From contig CAITIX010000302.1 of NCBI GenBank assembly GCA_903892565.1, positions 1-37,377 on the forward strand: a stretch of DNA of 37,377 nucleotides, given 5' to 3'. A program made the position numbers and the translations under genes. This stretch comes from an uncultured Acidobacteriia bacterium (GTDB lineage Bacteria > Acidobacteriota > Terriglobia > Bryobacterales > Bryobacteraceae). Under the pieces are notes generated by a model. The model was not told the DNA's origin. It made no database searches and saw only the letters and a list, made by a program, of their open reading frames with translations. Positions 15,487-22,790 of the stretch are shown piece after piece (positions within the stretch are counted from its first letter, which is position 1; each line of letters begins with the position of its first letter).

Positions 15487-16823
15487 GGCCTGTGAGATTT
15501 CGTACCCGGATCGGGTGCGGACAGTTCCGCTCGCAGCGCCTCTAAATGCTCTGCTGATTGGGGGGCGCAGATTACTACACCATCCACGTTTGCCAGAGAC
15601 GCGAGAAGAAACGCGTGCGTCTGAGATTGCTCTGGCGACCGGCGACCGTCGCCCACGCTTAAGCCCACCATTAGGCGATCGCAGCCCGCCCGCGCCTGTT
15701 CCAGCATCTTGAGACTTTCCACCGAAAGCGGCTCGAAGGATCCCTGCGTGTAGCCGACCTTGCGGCCTGCGCGGCGCCAGGCCCGCACCCGCTCGATCGC
15801 TTCCGCCACTTGCAGGATTTTGCCGCTGGCGGCGATCGCCAGATCCTGTTCGATTTCGTCGACGATTTCGGAGCGCTCCACCACGGCGGTGCCCACTTTT
15901 CCGACGACGATCCCCGCGGCGATATTCGCCAGTTCTACGGCGTCGGAAATTCCCACACCGGAACCGAGCACGCCGGCTAAAACGGCCGCCACAGTGTCGC
16001 CCGCGCCGGAGACGTCGTAGACTTCACGCGCCAGGGCGGAAAACTCCAGCGGCGGCTGATCGCGCGGCACCAACAGCATGCCCGCCGGTCCCCTGGTCAG
16101 CAAGATAAATTGGGCCTCCGTCAGTTCCAGCAATTTCCGCGCCGCCATTTCCTGGCTGGCGTTGTCCCGCGGCGCGATTCCGGTCGCTTCGCCCAGTTCC
16201 TTCAAATTCGGTTTGATCAGCGTTGCGAGCCGGTAGCGCTCAAAGTCGCGGCCCTTGGGATCGACCACCACCGGTTTTCCCGCCGCCCTGGCAACGCGGA
16301 TAAAAGCCTGCGCGTTCGAGCCATTCAGCACACCCTTTGCGTAATCGGACAGGAACACGATGGAGCATTCGGCCACGTGAGCCTCGAACTGCGCTAACAA
16401 GGCCCGAAACACGGACGCTTCAACCGTATGTGTGCTCTCGTGATCGGCTCGCAGCAACTGCTGTCCGTGGGCGATGTAGCGGATTTTGACGGGTGTGTGG
16501 CGCGCGGCCTCGTTCAAAATATAGGCTTCGCAGCCGGCGACGCCCTTTACCAGCGCCTTCACTTCCGCGCCGGGACCATCTTCCCCGGTGACCGAGAACA
16601 AGCGGATTCCGCAGCCTAGGGCTCCTAAATTCCGGACCACGTTTCCCAACCCGCCCAGCATGGATCGTTGCGTTTCAATGTGCAGAACGGGAATCGGCGC
16701 CTCGGGCGAAATACGGCTCACGGCACCGTAGACGAAACGGTCCAGCATGACGTCGCCCGCGCAGCCGACTACGGCCGATTGTAACCTGTTTAGAAATGGA
16801 ATCAGATGCCGCCGCTGACTCAT
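15483..16823 (-). CDS. hldE: heptose-7-phosphate kinase with degenerate nucleotidyltransferase domain
   Basis: The 446-residue protein has an intact PfkB-type kinase domain (about 1-335). It carries GGLGNVVRNLGALG, DPKGRDFERY, KPNLKEL and VSGAGDTVAAVLAGVL (catalytic D276). It should phosphorylate heptose-7-phosphate at C1. The C-terminal domain (about 350-446) resembles the HldE nucleotidyltransferase but has lost the catalytic HxGH: GSFEPLSVES (361-370) stands where FDxxHAGH belongs. It also stops before the KGGDY and STT motifs. The frame is unbroken, so this is divergence rather than a frameshift. The ATG at 16823 is favoured over a GTG at 16871. The active nucleotidyltransferase lies in the fusion gene two genes downstream. 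Confidence 0.9.
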   Translation of the reverse strand: MSQRRHLIPFLNRLQSAVVGCAGDVMLDRFVYGAVSRISPEAPIPVLHIETQRSMLGGLGNVVRNLGALGCGIRLFSVTGEDGPGAEVKALVKGVAGCEAYILNEAARHTPVKIRYIAHGQQLLRADHESTHTVEASVFRALLAQFEAHVAECSIVFLSDYAKGVLNGSNAQAFIRVARAAGKPVVVDPKGRDFERYRLATLIKPNLKELGEATGIAPRDNASQEMAARKLLELTEAQFILLTRGPAGMLLVPRDQPPLEFSALAREVYDVSGAGDTVAAVLAGVLGSGVGISDAVELANIAAGIVVGKVGTAVVERSEIVDEIEQDLAIAASGKILQVAEAIERVRAWRRAGRKVGYTQGSFEPLSVESLKMLEQARAGCDRLMVGLSVGDGRRSPEQSQTHAFLLASLANVDGVVICAPQSAEHLEALRAELSAPDPGTKSHRP

Positions 16824-16905
16824 TATCGATCCGATCGCCAGCCGTCCCGATCGTCTATCGCAGGGCTCCACACGCCTCCGCAGCGACCGATTTGGAGGTA
16901 CGAAG

Positions 16906-16914
16906 ATAGTATCA
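16906..16914 (-). promoter_or_regulatory. candidate extended -10 promoter for the hldE operon
   Basis: Read on the minus strand this is TGATACTAT, an extended -10 (TGN plus TACTAT) about 80 nt upstream of the hldE start, inside the 281-nt gap between the flippase-like gene and hldE. No good -35 hexamer is seen at the right distance. The assignment is a guess from sequence only; the rest of the 16824-17104 gap shows nothing else. Confidence 0.3.
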
Positions 16915-17104
16915 TGGCGATGGCAGTCTCCCGCAAGTCCAACAATTTTCTAGAATTGAACGCGTGATTTTGTGATTCGAAACGGGCATCCCATTGTTTG
17001 AGTATAGACCCGCAGCCGGAACCACCGCAATGGAACCGGGGCCACAGCACACATTCTGTTTCAATCACTTGGGCGAGTATTCGTAGTCCCCCTTCTTCCA
17101 CTGG

Positions 17105-18109
17105 CTACAGCGGCTCGGTGTCGGCTGGAATCGGATGAGCACGGCGGAACCCGGCCGTCACCAGGAGTTTTCGGCTCGTTAGAAACCACAAACTGCCCAG
17201 CCCCCAAAGGAGAAGGTTGATCACAATCAGCGCCTGCCAGATCAGCGAGAAAAACAGAGCCGCCGAGCGCCCGACGCCGAACGGAGCCAGAACCGTGACC
17301 GCCACAACCTGAAAAACGCCTGCGTTTCCTGGCGCCGCCGGAATGGCGCTCGAAAGCGCCAGCGACATCAGCAGCAGTGCGACGACAGCGGGCGGAACCG
17401 TCGATCCTGTTGCCACGACCAGAATCCAGATTCCAAAACCATCTAGGAACCAGATACAAACCGTCAGCGCCAGAAAGGCAAGTATCGCTTCCATCCGGTG
17501 AATACTGCGCAGGCCAAGGACAAATTGTTCGATCAGGGCCGTCGCCAGATTCTGCCAACCGCGCGGCAACACACCTTGCAGCAGACGCAAGAAGGGCGCT
17601 TCGAAAAAGGGTAGTGCGAAGATGAATGCGAGTCCCAACAGAGCCACTATGCCGACTACTCCGGAGGCGTGCAGCAGCCATTCCGGCAACTTTCCGACGA
17701 AGGGTGCCGCGGCTGCTCCCACCAGCACTAGAAAACCGGCGTCGAAGACCCGTTCCACGAAGATGGTTGCCAGCGAAAAGCTACTGCTGGTTCCGGATCG
17801 TGTCAGATTCGTCGCGCGGAATAGATCGCCCAGCCGGGCGGGCAGAACACTGTTGCCCAGCTGGCCGACACAGTTCACGGCGAAAACGGTTCCGAAAGGG
17901 ATCGAATCGTTTCCCGTCAGCAAAACGCGCCAGCGTGCCGCCCGCAAGAAAAGATTCACGCTTGCCACGCCAACGTAAAAGAGCGGAAACCGCAGCGGCA
18001 AATCCTGGGCCAGTTTCCAGAGTTCTCCCACCGGCACTCCCCGGAAGGCCAGGAACAGACATGTCGCGGAGACACCAATTCCCAAGGCCAGACGCAAGTA
18101 TTTGTTCAA
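17105..18109 (-). CDS. UPF0104/LPG-synthase TM-domain (flippase-like) membrane protein
   Basis: The 334-residue protein has about eight hydrophobic segments and the family landmarks RAARWRVLL, GQLGNSVLPARLGDLFRA and SSAIPAAPGNAGVFQ. These place it with PF03706 (lysylphosphatidylglycerol synthase TM region). Stand-alone members near glycosyltransferases are thought to move or modify lipid-linked glycans. The start is a TTG at 18109 with AGGTGG 5 nt upstream; the open frame further upstream is arginine-rich and unlike coding sequence. It precedes hldE on the same strand by 281 nt, so it may be a separate transcription unit serving the same envelope pathway. Confidence 0.82.
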   Translation of the reverse strand: MNKYLRLALGIGVSATCLFLAFRGVPVGELWKLAQDLPLRFPLFYVGVASVNLFLRAARWRVLLTGNDSIPFGTVFAVNCVGQLGNSVLPARLGDLFRATNLTRSGTSSSFSLATIFVERVFDAGFLVLVGAAAAPFVGKLPEWLLHASGVVGIVALLGLAFIFALPFFEAPFLRLLQGVLPRGWQNLATALIEQFVLGLRSIHRMEAILAFLALTVCIWFLDGFGIWILVVATGSTVPPAVVALLLMSLALSSAIPAAPGNAGVFQVVAVTVLAPFGVGRSAALFFSLIWQALIVINLLLWGLGSLWFLTSRKLLVTAGFRRAHPIPADTEPL

Positions 18110-18639
18110 CGAACCACCTTTGCCGCCGCTAGGACGGTAAAGACCGGTACGGGATTTGATGCGCACGGATCGCTGTGCGTGGCGCGGGCCTCGCGCTCGA
18201 AGCGGGCGCACATATCTTCACGCTTGGCGATGGGGCGGAGTGCGTCGCGGGGCTGGAGGGACATATACAGGATTCAGTTCAGTTTATCCGATCAGAAAAC
18301 GGTTTGTGCCTGGATCACGCGCCACTTCCATGAGAAGGCCGGCCCTGTCAAGCCCATTTCTTGGTCGGGTCAACCCTACATCAGACTGCCGAGCAACGGG
18401 AGGCGGAATCGTCTCCCGGCCCTTCCTTTACTTCACAACCGCCGAAACTTCACAACCGCCGACTCGCCCTACCTCCATCCGCACTCTTGGTGGAGCTGTC
18501 GCTCCGGTGCCAGCTGGGTATCCTCCATTGGAAACGGGTGCTGCCTTCTCGGGCCCGAACTGAATGTCGCTGTTTCCAGCCATGTCGTTCCTTGCGCGTG
18601 GCGCAGTCACCCGAACTCGGCGATTTGCTGCAAATTCGA
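18110..18639. other. gene-free spacer between the flippase gene and the IS110 remnant
   Basis: No gene is recognised on either strand. A 20-nt imperfect hairpin (GCGCAC...GTGCG, 18161-18180) resembles the repeats at 31 and 880. The open frames present have low-complexity composition and no family resemblance. Confidence 0.55.
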
Positions 18640-19278
18640 TCAAGCTGCTTTCTTCCGTCCCATCCTTAGATTCCGATTTCGCAATGGCACGTAAACCTCA
18701 CCGGTGACCCACAGCCGATGCAGCAGGATGCCGAGCTTTCGCGCAACGGCCACAACCGCTTTCTTCTTTCCGCGTTTGCCGCCATGTTCCGCCAAGCGCA
18801 GGCCCCATCGCTTCAGGTCGGTCTCCGGTCCTCGACGGCTGAGGATGTAGTGCGCTCCTTGCACCAGCATCGTCCGCAGATAGGGGTCTCCTTCCTTCGT
18901 GATTCGTAACTGCGGTTGGCTCTGACCCGAATCGCTGCGCCTGGGCCGCAGCCCGACGTAACAGCCGATATCGCGACCCTTCTGGAATCTGTCTTTGTCC
19001 TCGACGGTGAGTACGAAGGTCAGAGCGATCAGAAACCCAATAACAGCCACTTGCTGCAGGAGTGCGGTCTCCGGATCATCGTTCCGGGCGAGCGGCTCCA
19101 TCTCGCGATCCCTGTCTTTGATCTTCTCGGTCAGCGATTCCACTTCTTTCAGCAATGGCTCCCACACCCGTTGCACGTCCGGCGGCAGGGACTCGGCTCG
19201 GAGGACTCCCATCTGATCGGCGTCACACGGTGGCAATCGCTTCCCTACTGCCTTGGCAAGCCTTTGCTATTCGTGCAT
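18640..19278 (-). pseudogene. IS110-family transposase fragment
   Basis: About 200 residues match the C-terminal half (Transposase_20) of IS110-family recombinases: ALTFVLTVEDKDRFQKGRD, GCYVGLRPRRSDSGQSQPQL, LRTMLVQGAHYIL and a basic tail. The N-terminal RuvC-like DEDD domain is absent. Tracing the frame upstream gives QRLAKAVGKRLPPC preceded by an in-frame TAG (19267-19269) and MHE, so the coding frame is broken as well as truncated. The usual GVGP hairpin motif reads AVIGF. No element ends or guide-RNA region were identified. It lies just past the glycan cluster. Confidence 0.88.
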
Positions 19279-19811
19279 TAAAAAGGATCCGCATTACGAA
19301 TTGGATTTGCTAAGCAAAAAGAGACCCGGCGGTATCGCACGACTCCTACTGCATAGGACTTGCCGCAACATCGAACGCGATGATGTTCGGGCGCATCCGC
19401 TCTGCTTTGACAAAACCTGGGGCCTGGAAAGAGGCAAGAAACAGAATCTAGTTTAACGAAGCTCTCTAGCGCCAGGGGAACGAGGCTAATCGCAAAAACG
19501 GCTCCGCCGGAATGTTCGTGCGCGAATGCGCCCACATCCGGCATTTGGATTTGCGTCGACGAAGCTTCGCGGCAGGAATCTCGGAGCCAAGCTCTTTTCA
19601 CACGCTCGAAAGATTGCGTGTGCACTGGGGTGAGAAGCGAGCGGAGAGAGGTCGAAGCGATGATTCCATTTATTTCGTTCAGGAACATCTGAAGACCGCA
19701 TTCGAGGCATCGGTGGTTTGGGTAGCCTTGTATCAGCGCCTTGGATGCAAAAGTCTTCTATTTCCAACCGCCGATCAAATTGCCAAGCTGCCCAACAAGG
19801 GCCGCGTTGGT
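19279..19811. other. spacer without recognisable gene
   Basis: Open frames exist on both strands (for example 19278-19688 minus), but none shows a domain, a ribosome binding site or plausible codon use. The frame that reaches the PPIase gene from 19512 is upstream noise. It is probably decayed DNA left around the IS110 fragment. Confidence 0.5.
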
Positions 19812-20711
19812 ATGCTAAAAGGCATGAAGAAATTCCTTACCTTTGCCACTGCTGCGCTGATTTGGCTCGGCGCTGTCCCTGCCTGGAGCCAGACGGCGAC
19901 GTTCACCGACCCTAACCCTGTGGTCCTCACGGTGGGCAAGGAAAAGGTCACGAAGTCCGAATTTGAAATGCTGTACAACGAGGTACTGAAGACGATGCAG
20001 CCGCAGCAGAGGGCGGGCATGCAGGGTCCCGAGGGCAAGCGGCAGTTGGCGGAACAACTGGCGGAATTGAAGGCGATGGCGCAGGAGGCGCGCGCCAACA
20101 AGCTGGACGAACAGCCCGAGGTCAAATCGCAGATCGCGATGCGCCTGGATCAGCTGCTTGCGAGCACCTATTATCAGCAGCTCGGAAATAATATCAAGGT
20201 CGACGATGCCGCCGTCAAGAGCTACTACGACGAGCACAAGGGCGAGTACGAACAGGTGACCGCGCGTCACATTCTGATTCGCTTCAAGGATTCTCCTGCG
20301 CCGTTGCGCGAAGGCCAGAAGGAGCGCAGCGATGCCGAAGCACTGGCGAAGGCCAAGGAAGTGCGCGCGGCGATCGTCAAGGGCGGCGATTTTGCGGAGA
20401 TCGCGAAAAAAGATTCGGATGATTCGGGATCGGGTGTGAATGGCGGGACGCTGGGCGCGTTCGGGCACGGGTCCATGGTGAAGCCGTTTGAGGATGCGGC
20501 GTTCTCGATGAAGGTGAATGAAGTGAGCGAGCCGATCAAGACGCAGTTCGGATATCACATCATCCAGGTGCAGGAACACACGAACAAGACGATGGCAGAG
20601 GCTCGTCCGGAGATTGAGGCGAAGATCCGGCCGGATATGGCGCAGAAGGCTGTGGATGCCATCCGCGATAAGGCGGGGATCACGTACGACAAGGATTACT
20701 TCGGGCGATAG
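19812..20711 (+). CDS. secreted PpiC-type peptidyl-prolyl isomerase
   Basis: The 299-residue protein begins with a signal peptide (MLKGMKKFLTFATAALIW, cleavage near residue 27), so it acts in the periplasm. A helical chaperone-like region of about 120 residues is followed by a parvulin domain (about 150-270). That domain shows ARHILIRF, KGGDFAEIAKKDSDDSGS, GGTLGAFGHGSMVKPFEDAAF and TQFGYHIIQV. This layout is that of SurA/PrsA-like folding helpers for envelope proteins. The start is either 19812 or 19824 (MKKFLTF); both keep the signal peptide. It stands alone, with the nucleotidyltransferase gene 54 nt downstream. Confidence 0.9.
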   Translation: MLKGMKKFLTFATAALIWLGAVPAWSQTATFTDPNPVVLTVGKEKVTKSEFEMLYNEVLKTMQPQQRAGMQGPEGKRQLAEQLAELKAMAQEARANKLDEQPEVKSQIAMRLDQLLASTYYQQLGNNIKVDDAAVKSYYDEHKGEYEQVTARHILIRFKDSPAPLREGQKERSDAEALAKAKEVRAAIVKGGDFAEIAKKDSDDSGSGVNGGTLGAFGHGSMVKPFEDAAFSMKVNEVSEPIKTQFGYHIIQVQEHTNKTMAEARPEIEAKIRPDMAQKAVDAIRDKAGITYDKDYFGR

Positions 20712-20754
20712 GTTCGCTTCAATAGCGCCCAGGGCGTGGCGGTAAAATGGGGAC

Positions 20755-20760
20755 GAGAGG
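20755..20760 (+). promoter_or_regulatory. ribosome binding site deciding the GTG start
   Basis: GAGAGG lies 5 nt before the GTG at 20766 and nothing similar precedes the GTG at 20736. This supports the shorter protein. Confidence 0.6.
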
Positions 20761-20765
20761 TTTTC

Positions 20766-21329
20766 GTGGCGACGAACACTATTTTTGAGAACGCCGTGGA
20801 AAAACTCCTTGATGTCACCGGCAAGTTCGGGTCGGCGCTGGACGCCGCCGGAATCCCTTATCGCGTGATAGGCGGACTAGCCGTATTTCTGCACGTAGAC
20901 ACGCGCGATCCGCTGGCTGCGCGTATGACCAAAGACGTGGACGTCGCCGTGGATCGCAAGAGCCTGGACGCGATCCGCCAAGCGGTGGAGCCGTATGGTT
21001 TCACATTCCGTCATGTCGCTGGCGTGGATATGTTTTTGGATGCGAACGAGCCGCGGGCGCGCAACGCAGTCCACGTGGTGTTCGCGGGCGAAAAAGTAAG
21101 GCCGGACTACCTGGAGGCTGTACCTGCGTCAGATCCCGTACGCGTTGCGCAAGGATTTCTGATTGCCCCGGTTGTGGATCTGGTTCACATGAAGCTGACG
21201 AGTTTCCGGTTGAAGGACAAAGTCCACATCCAGGATATGGACGCGGTGGGGCTGATCACGCCGGAGATCGAAGCGACGTTGTCGCCGGTGCTGGCGGAGC
21301 GGCTGGCGGAAGTCCGGGCGACGGAATAA
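20766..21329 (+). CDS. nucleotidyltransferase-fold protein (AbiEii/MNT-like)
   Basis: The 187-residue protein shows the minimal nucleotidyltransferase pattern: GGLAVFLH (G36, G37) followed by TKDVDVAVD (D57, D59), and later VVDLVHMKLTSFRLKDKVHIQDM. This is the arrangement of small AbiEii/MNT-like transferases, some of which act as toxins. No antitoxin-like partner lies alongside. GTG at 20766 is chosen over GTG at 20736 because GAGAGG sits 5 nt upstream of it. The stop is the first of three in-frame stops in an 18-bp tandem repeat. The substrate is unknown. Confidence 0.75.
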   Translation: MATNTIFENAVEKLLDVTGKFGSALDAAGIPYRVIGGLAVFLHVDTRDPLAARMTKDVDVAVDRKSLDAIRQAVEPYGFTFRHVAGVDMFLDANEPRARNAVHVVFAGEKVRPDYLEAVPASDPVRVAQGFLIAPVVDLVHMKLTSFRLKDKVHIQDMDAVGLITPEIEATLSPVLAERLAEVRATE

Positions 21330-21365
21330 GAGCGGGCCCCAGAATAAAAGCGGAAAAGGGAATAG
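21324..21365 (+). repeat. 18-bp tandem repeat with three in-frame stops
   Basis: GAATAAGAGCGGGCCCCA (21324-21341), GAATAAAAGCGGAAAAGG (21342-21359) and a partial GAATAG (21360-21365) follow in phase. The first contains the stop of the nucleotidyltransferase-fold gene. TAA, TAA and TAG fall in one frame at 18-nt spacing. The first half of the unit is better conserved than the second. Confidence 0.7.
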
Positions 21366-21396
21366 GGACAGATCGCTCTGTCCCCTTCTCGTTTTT
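21365..21396. terminator. hairpin between convergent genes
   Basis: GGGACAGA (21365-21372) and TCTGTCCC (21377-21384) form a perfect 8-bp stem with loop TCGC, followed on the plus strand by CTTCTCGTTTTT. It sits between the convergent nucleotidyltransferase-fold and UDP-sugar dehydrogenase genes. It is a reasonable rho-independent terminator for the plus strand and perhaps both. Confidence 0.65.
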
Positions 21397-21415
21397 GCGC
21401 TGCAGCAGTTTCATT

Positions 21416-22726
21416 TTACAGCCGGGCGATTTTGTCGGATTTGATGCCCTTGAGCGCGTTGCGCGTATCGACGATCAGCTTGGATTTGTCGACGAGCTGT
21501 GCGTAATTGAAGTTTTTGTGATCGGTGACGATGACGACGCAATCGGCTTCGGCGGCGGCTTGCAGCGGATCGACGGACGACATCTCCGGCACTACGCCAT
21601 CGGCGCGCAGCACGGGAACGTAGGGATCGCTATAGGTCACCTTGGCGTGGCGCTTGTCGAGCAAGTGAATAATATCGAGTGCCGGGGATTCGCGCACGTC
21701 GTCGATATCGCGCTTGTAGGCCACGCCCATGATGTGGATGTGCGAGCCGCGCAGAGGTTTCGCGTGCTCATTGAGCGCGTTCTGAATTTTATCGACGACA
21801 AAGTGAGGCATCGTGCCGTTGATGTAGCCGGCGAGTTCGATGAAGCGCGCTTCAATGCCCGCTTGCTTGGTCTTCCACGATAGATAGAACGGATCGATCG
21901 GAATGCAGTGGCCGCCGAGGCCCGGGCCGGGATAAAACGGCATGAAGCCGAACGGTTTCGTCGCCGCGGCGTCGATCACTTCCCACACGTTGATGTTCAT
22001 GCGATCGCACAGCATGGCGATCTCATTCACCAGGCCGATGTTGATCATACGGAACGTATTTTCGAGCAGCTTCACCATTTCGGCGACGCGCGTGGAGCTC
22101 ACGGGCACGACGATTTCCAAAGCCTGCGAGTAGAACAACGCGCCCATCTTGGTACAGGCGTCCGTGATGCCGCCGACCACCTTGGGGATGTTCTTGGTTT
22201 GATACTTGGCGTTGCCCGGATCCACGCGTTCGGGCGAGAAGCACAAGAAGAAATCTTCGCCGACTTTACACTCGGGAGTCTCGAACATCGGGAGCAGCAA
22301 CTCGTCCGTGGTGCCCGGATAGGTGGTGGATTCGAGGATCACCAGCATGCCGGGATGGAAGTACTTTGCCATGGACTGGCAGGCGTTGACGATGTAGCTC
22401 ATGTCCGGGTCCTTGGTTTTACGCAAGGGCGTGGGGACGCAAATGTCGATGGTGTCGAGGCTTGCGACGATGCTGAAATCGGTGGTGGCCTTGACCTTGC
22501 CGGATTTCACCAGCGGCGCGAGAGCCTCGCTTGAAATGTCCTGAATATAGGACTCGCCGCGGTTGATGGCGTCGACCTTCTTCTCGTCAATATCAATTCC
22601 AATCACCGTGTATCCGGCGTTGGCAAATTCCACGACGAGCGGCAAGCCGACGTAGCCCAAGCCGACCACGCCCACGCGCGCCTGCTTCGACTGGAGCTTC
22701 TTCTCTAAATCCGATAGATGACTCAT
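21416..22726 (-). CDS. UDP-N-acetylglucosamine/mannosamine 6-dehydrogenase
   Basis: The 436-residue cytosolic enzyme oxidises C6 of a UDP-sugar twice to a uronate with NAD+. Visible are the Rossmann motif GLGYVG (22-27), ICVPTPL, the ESTTYPGTT loop, FSPERVDPG, LLENTFRMINIGLVNE and the catalytic Cys in GGHCIP (C274). The PGPGLGGHCIPIDPFYLSW context points to the WbpA/TviB type (UDP-GlcNAc 6-dehydrogenase) rather than UDP-glucose dehydrogenase, but the substrate is not proved. It probably feeds surface polysaccharide synthesis. It is 54 nt upstream of the dapF end and reads in the same direction, after the pfkB-GT39-dapF operon. Confidence 0.9.
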   Translation of the reverse strand: MSHLSDLEKKLQSKQARVGVVGLGYVGLPLVVEFANAGYTVIGIDIDEKKVDAINRGESYIQDISSEALAPLVKSGKVKATTDFSIVASLDTIDICVPTPLRKTKDPDMSYIVNACQSMAKYFHPGMLVILESTTYPGTTDELLLPMFETPECKVGEDFFLCFSPERVDPGNAKYQTKNIPKVVGGITDACTKMGALFYSQALEIVVPVSSTRVAEMVKLLENTFRMINIGLVNEIAMLCDRMNINVWEVIDAAATKPFGFMPFYPGPGLGGHCIPIDPFYLSWKTKQAGIEARFIELAGYINGTMPHFVVDKIQNALNEHAKPLRGSHIHIMGVAYKRDIDDVRESPALDIIHLLDKRHAKVTYSDPYVPVLRADGVVPEMSSVDPLQAAAEADCVVIVTDHKNFNYAQLVDKSKLIVDTRNALKGIKSDKIARL

Positions 22727-22750
22727 GAGGACGTTCTTACGCGATCCCTT

Positions 22751-22790
22751 CCTACTAAAAGTTCCCAGTACAAATTCCCACTACAAATTC
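22751..22790 (-). repeat. three-unit 13-14-bp tandem repeat across the dapF stop
   Basis: Minus-strand units are GAATTTGTAGTGG (22778-22790), GAATTTGTACTGG (22765-22777) and GAACTTTTAGTAGG (22751-22764). The first holds the last codons and the TAG of the dapF-like gene. Confidence 0.8.

Noticed and set aside
15483-16823. Frameshift as the cause of the missing HxGH in HldE
   Set aside because: The frame is continuous, ends in a 4-nt overlap with the GT9 gene, and downstream residues still resemble the domain, so divergence fits better.
18428-18643. 71-residue open frame on the minus strand next to the IS110 remnant
   Set aside because: No similarity that I recognise, a start inside the transposase end and low-complexity content; not enough to call a gene.
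19278-19688. 136-residue open frame on the minus strand
   Set aside because: Cysteine- and serine-rich text without a domain, beginning without a ribosome binding site in decayed DNA.
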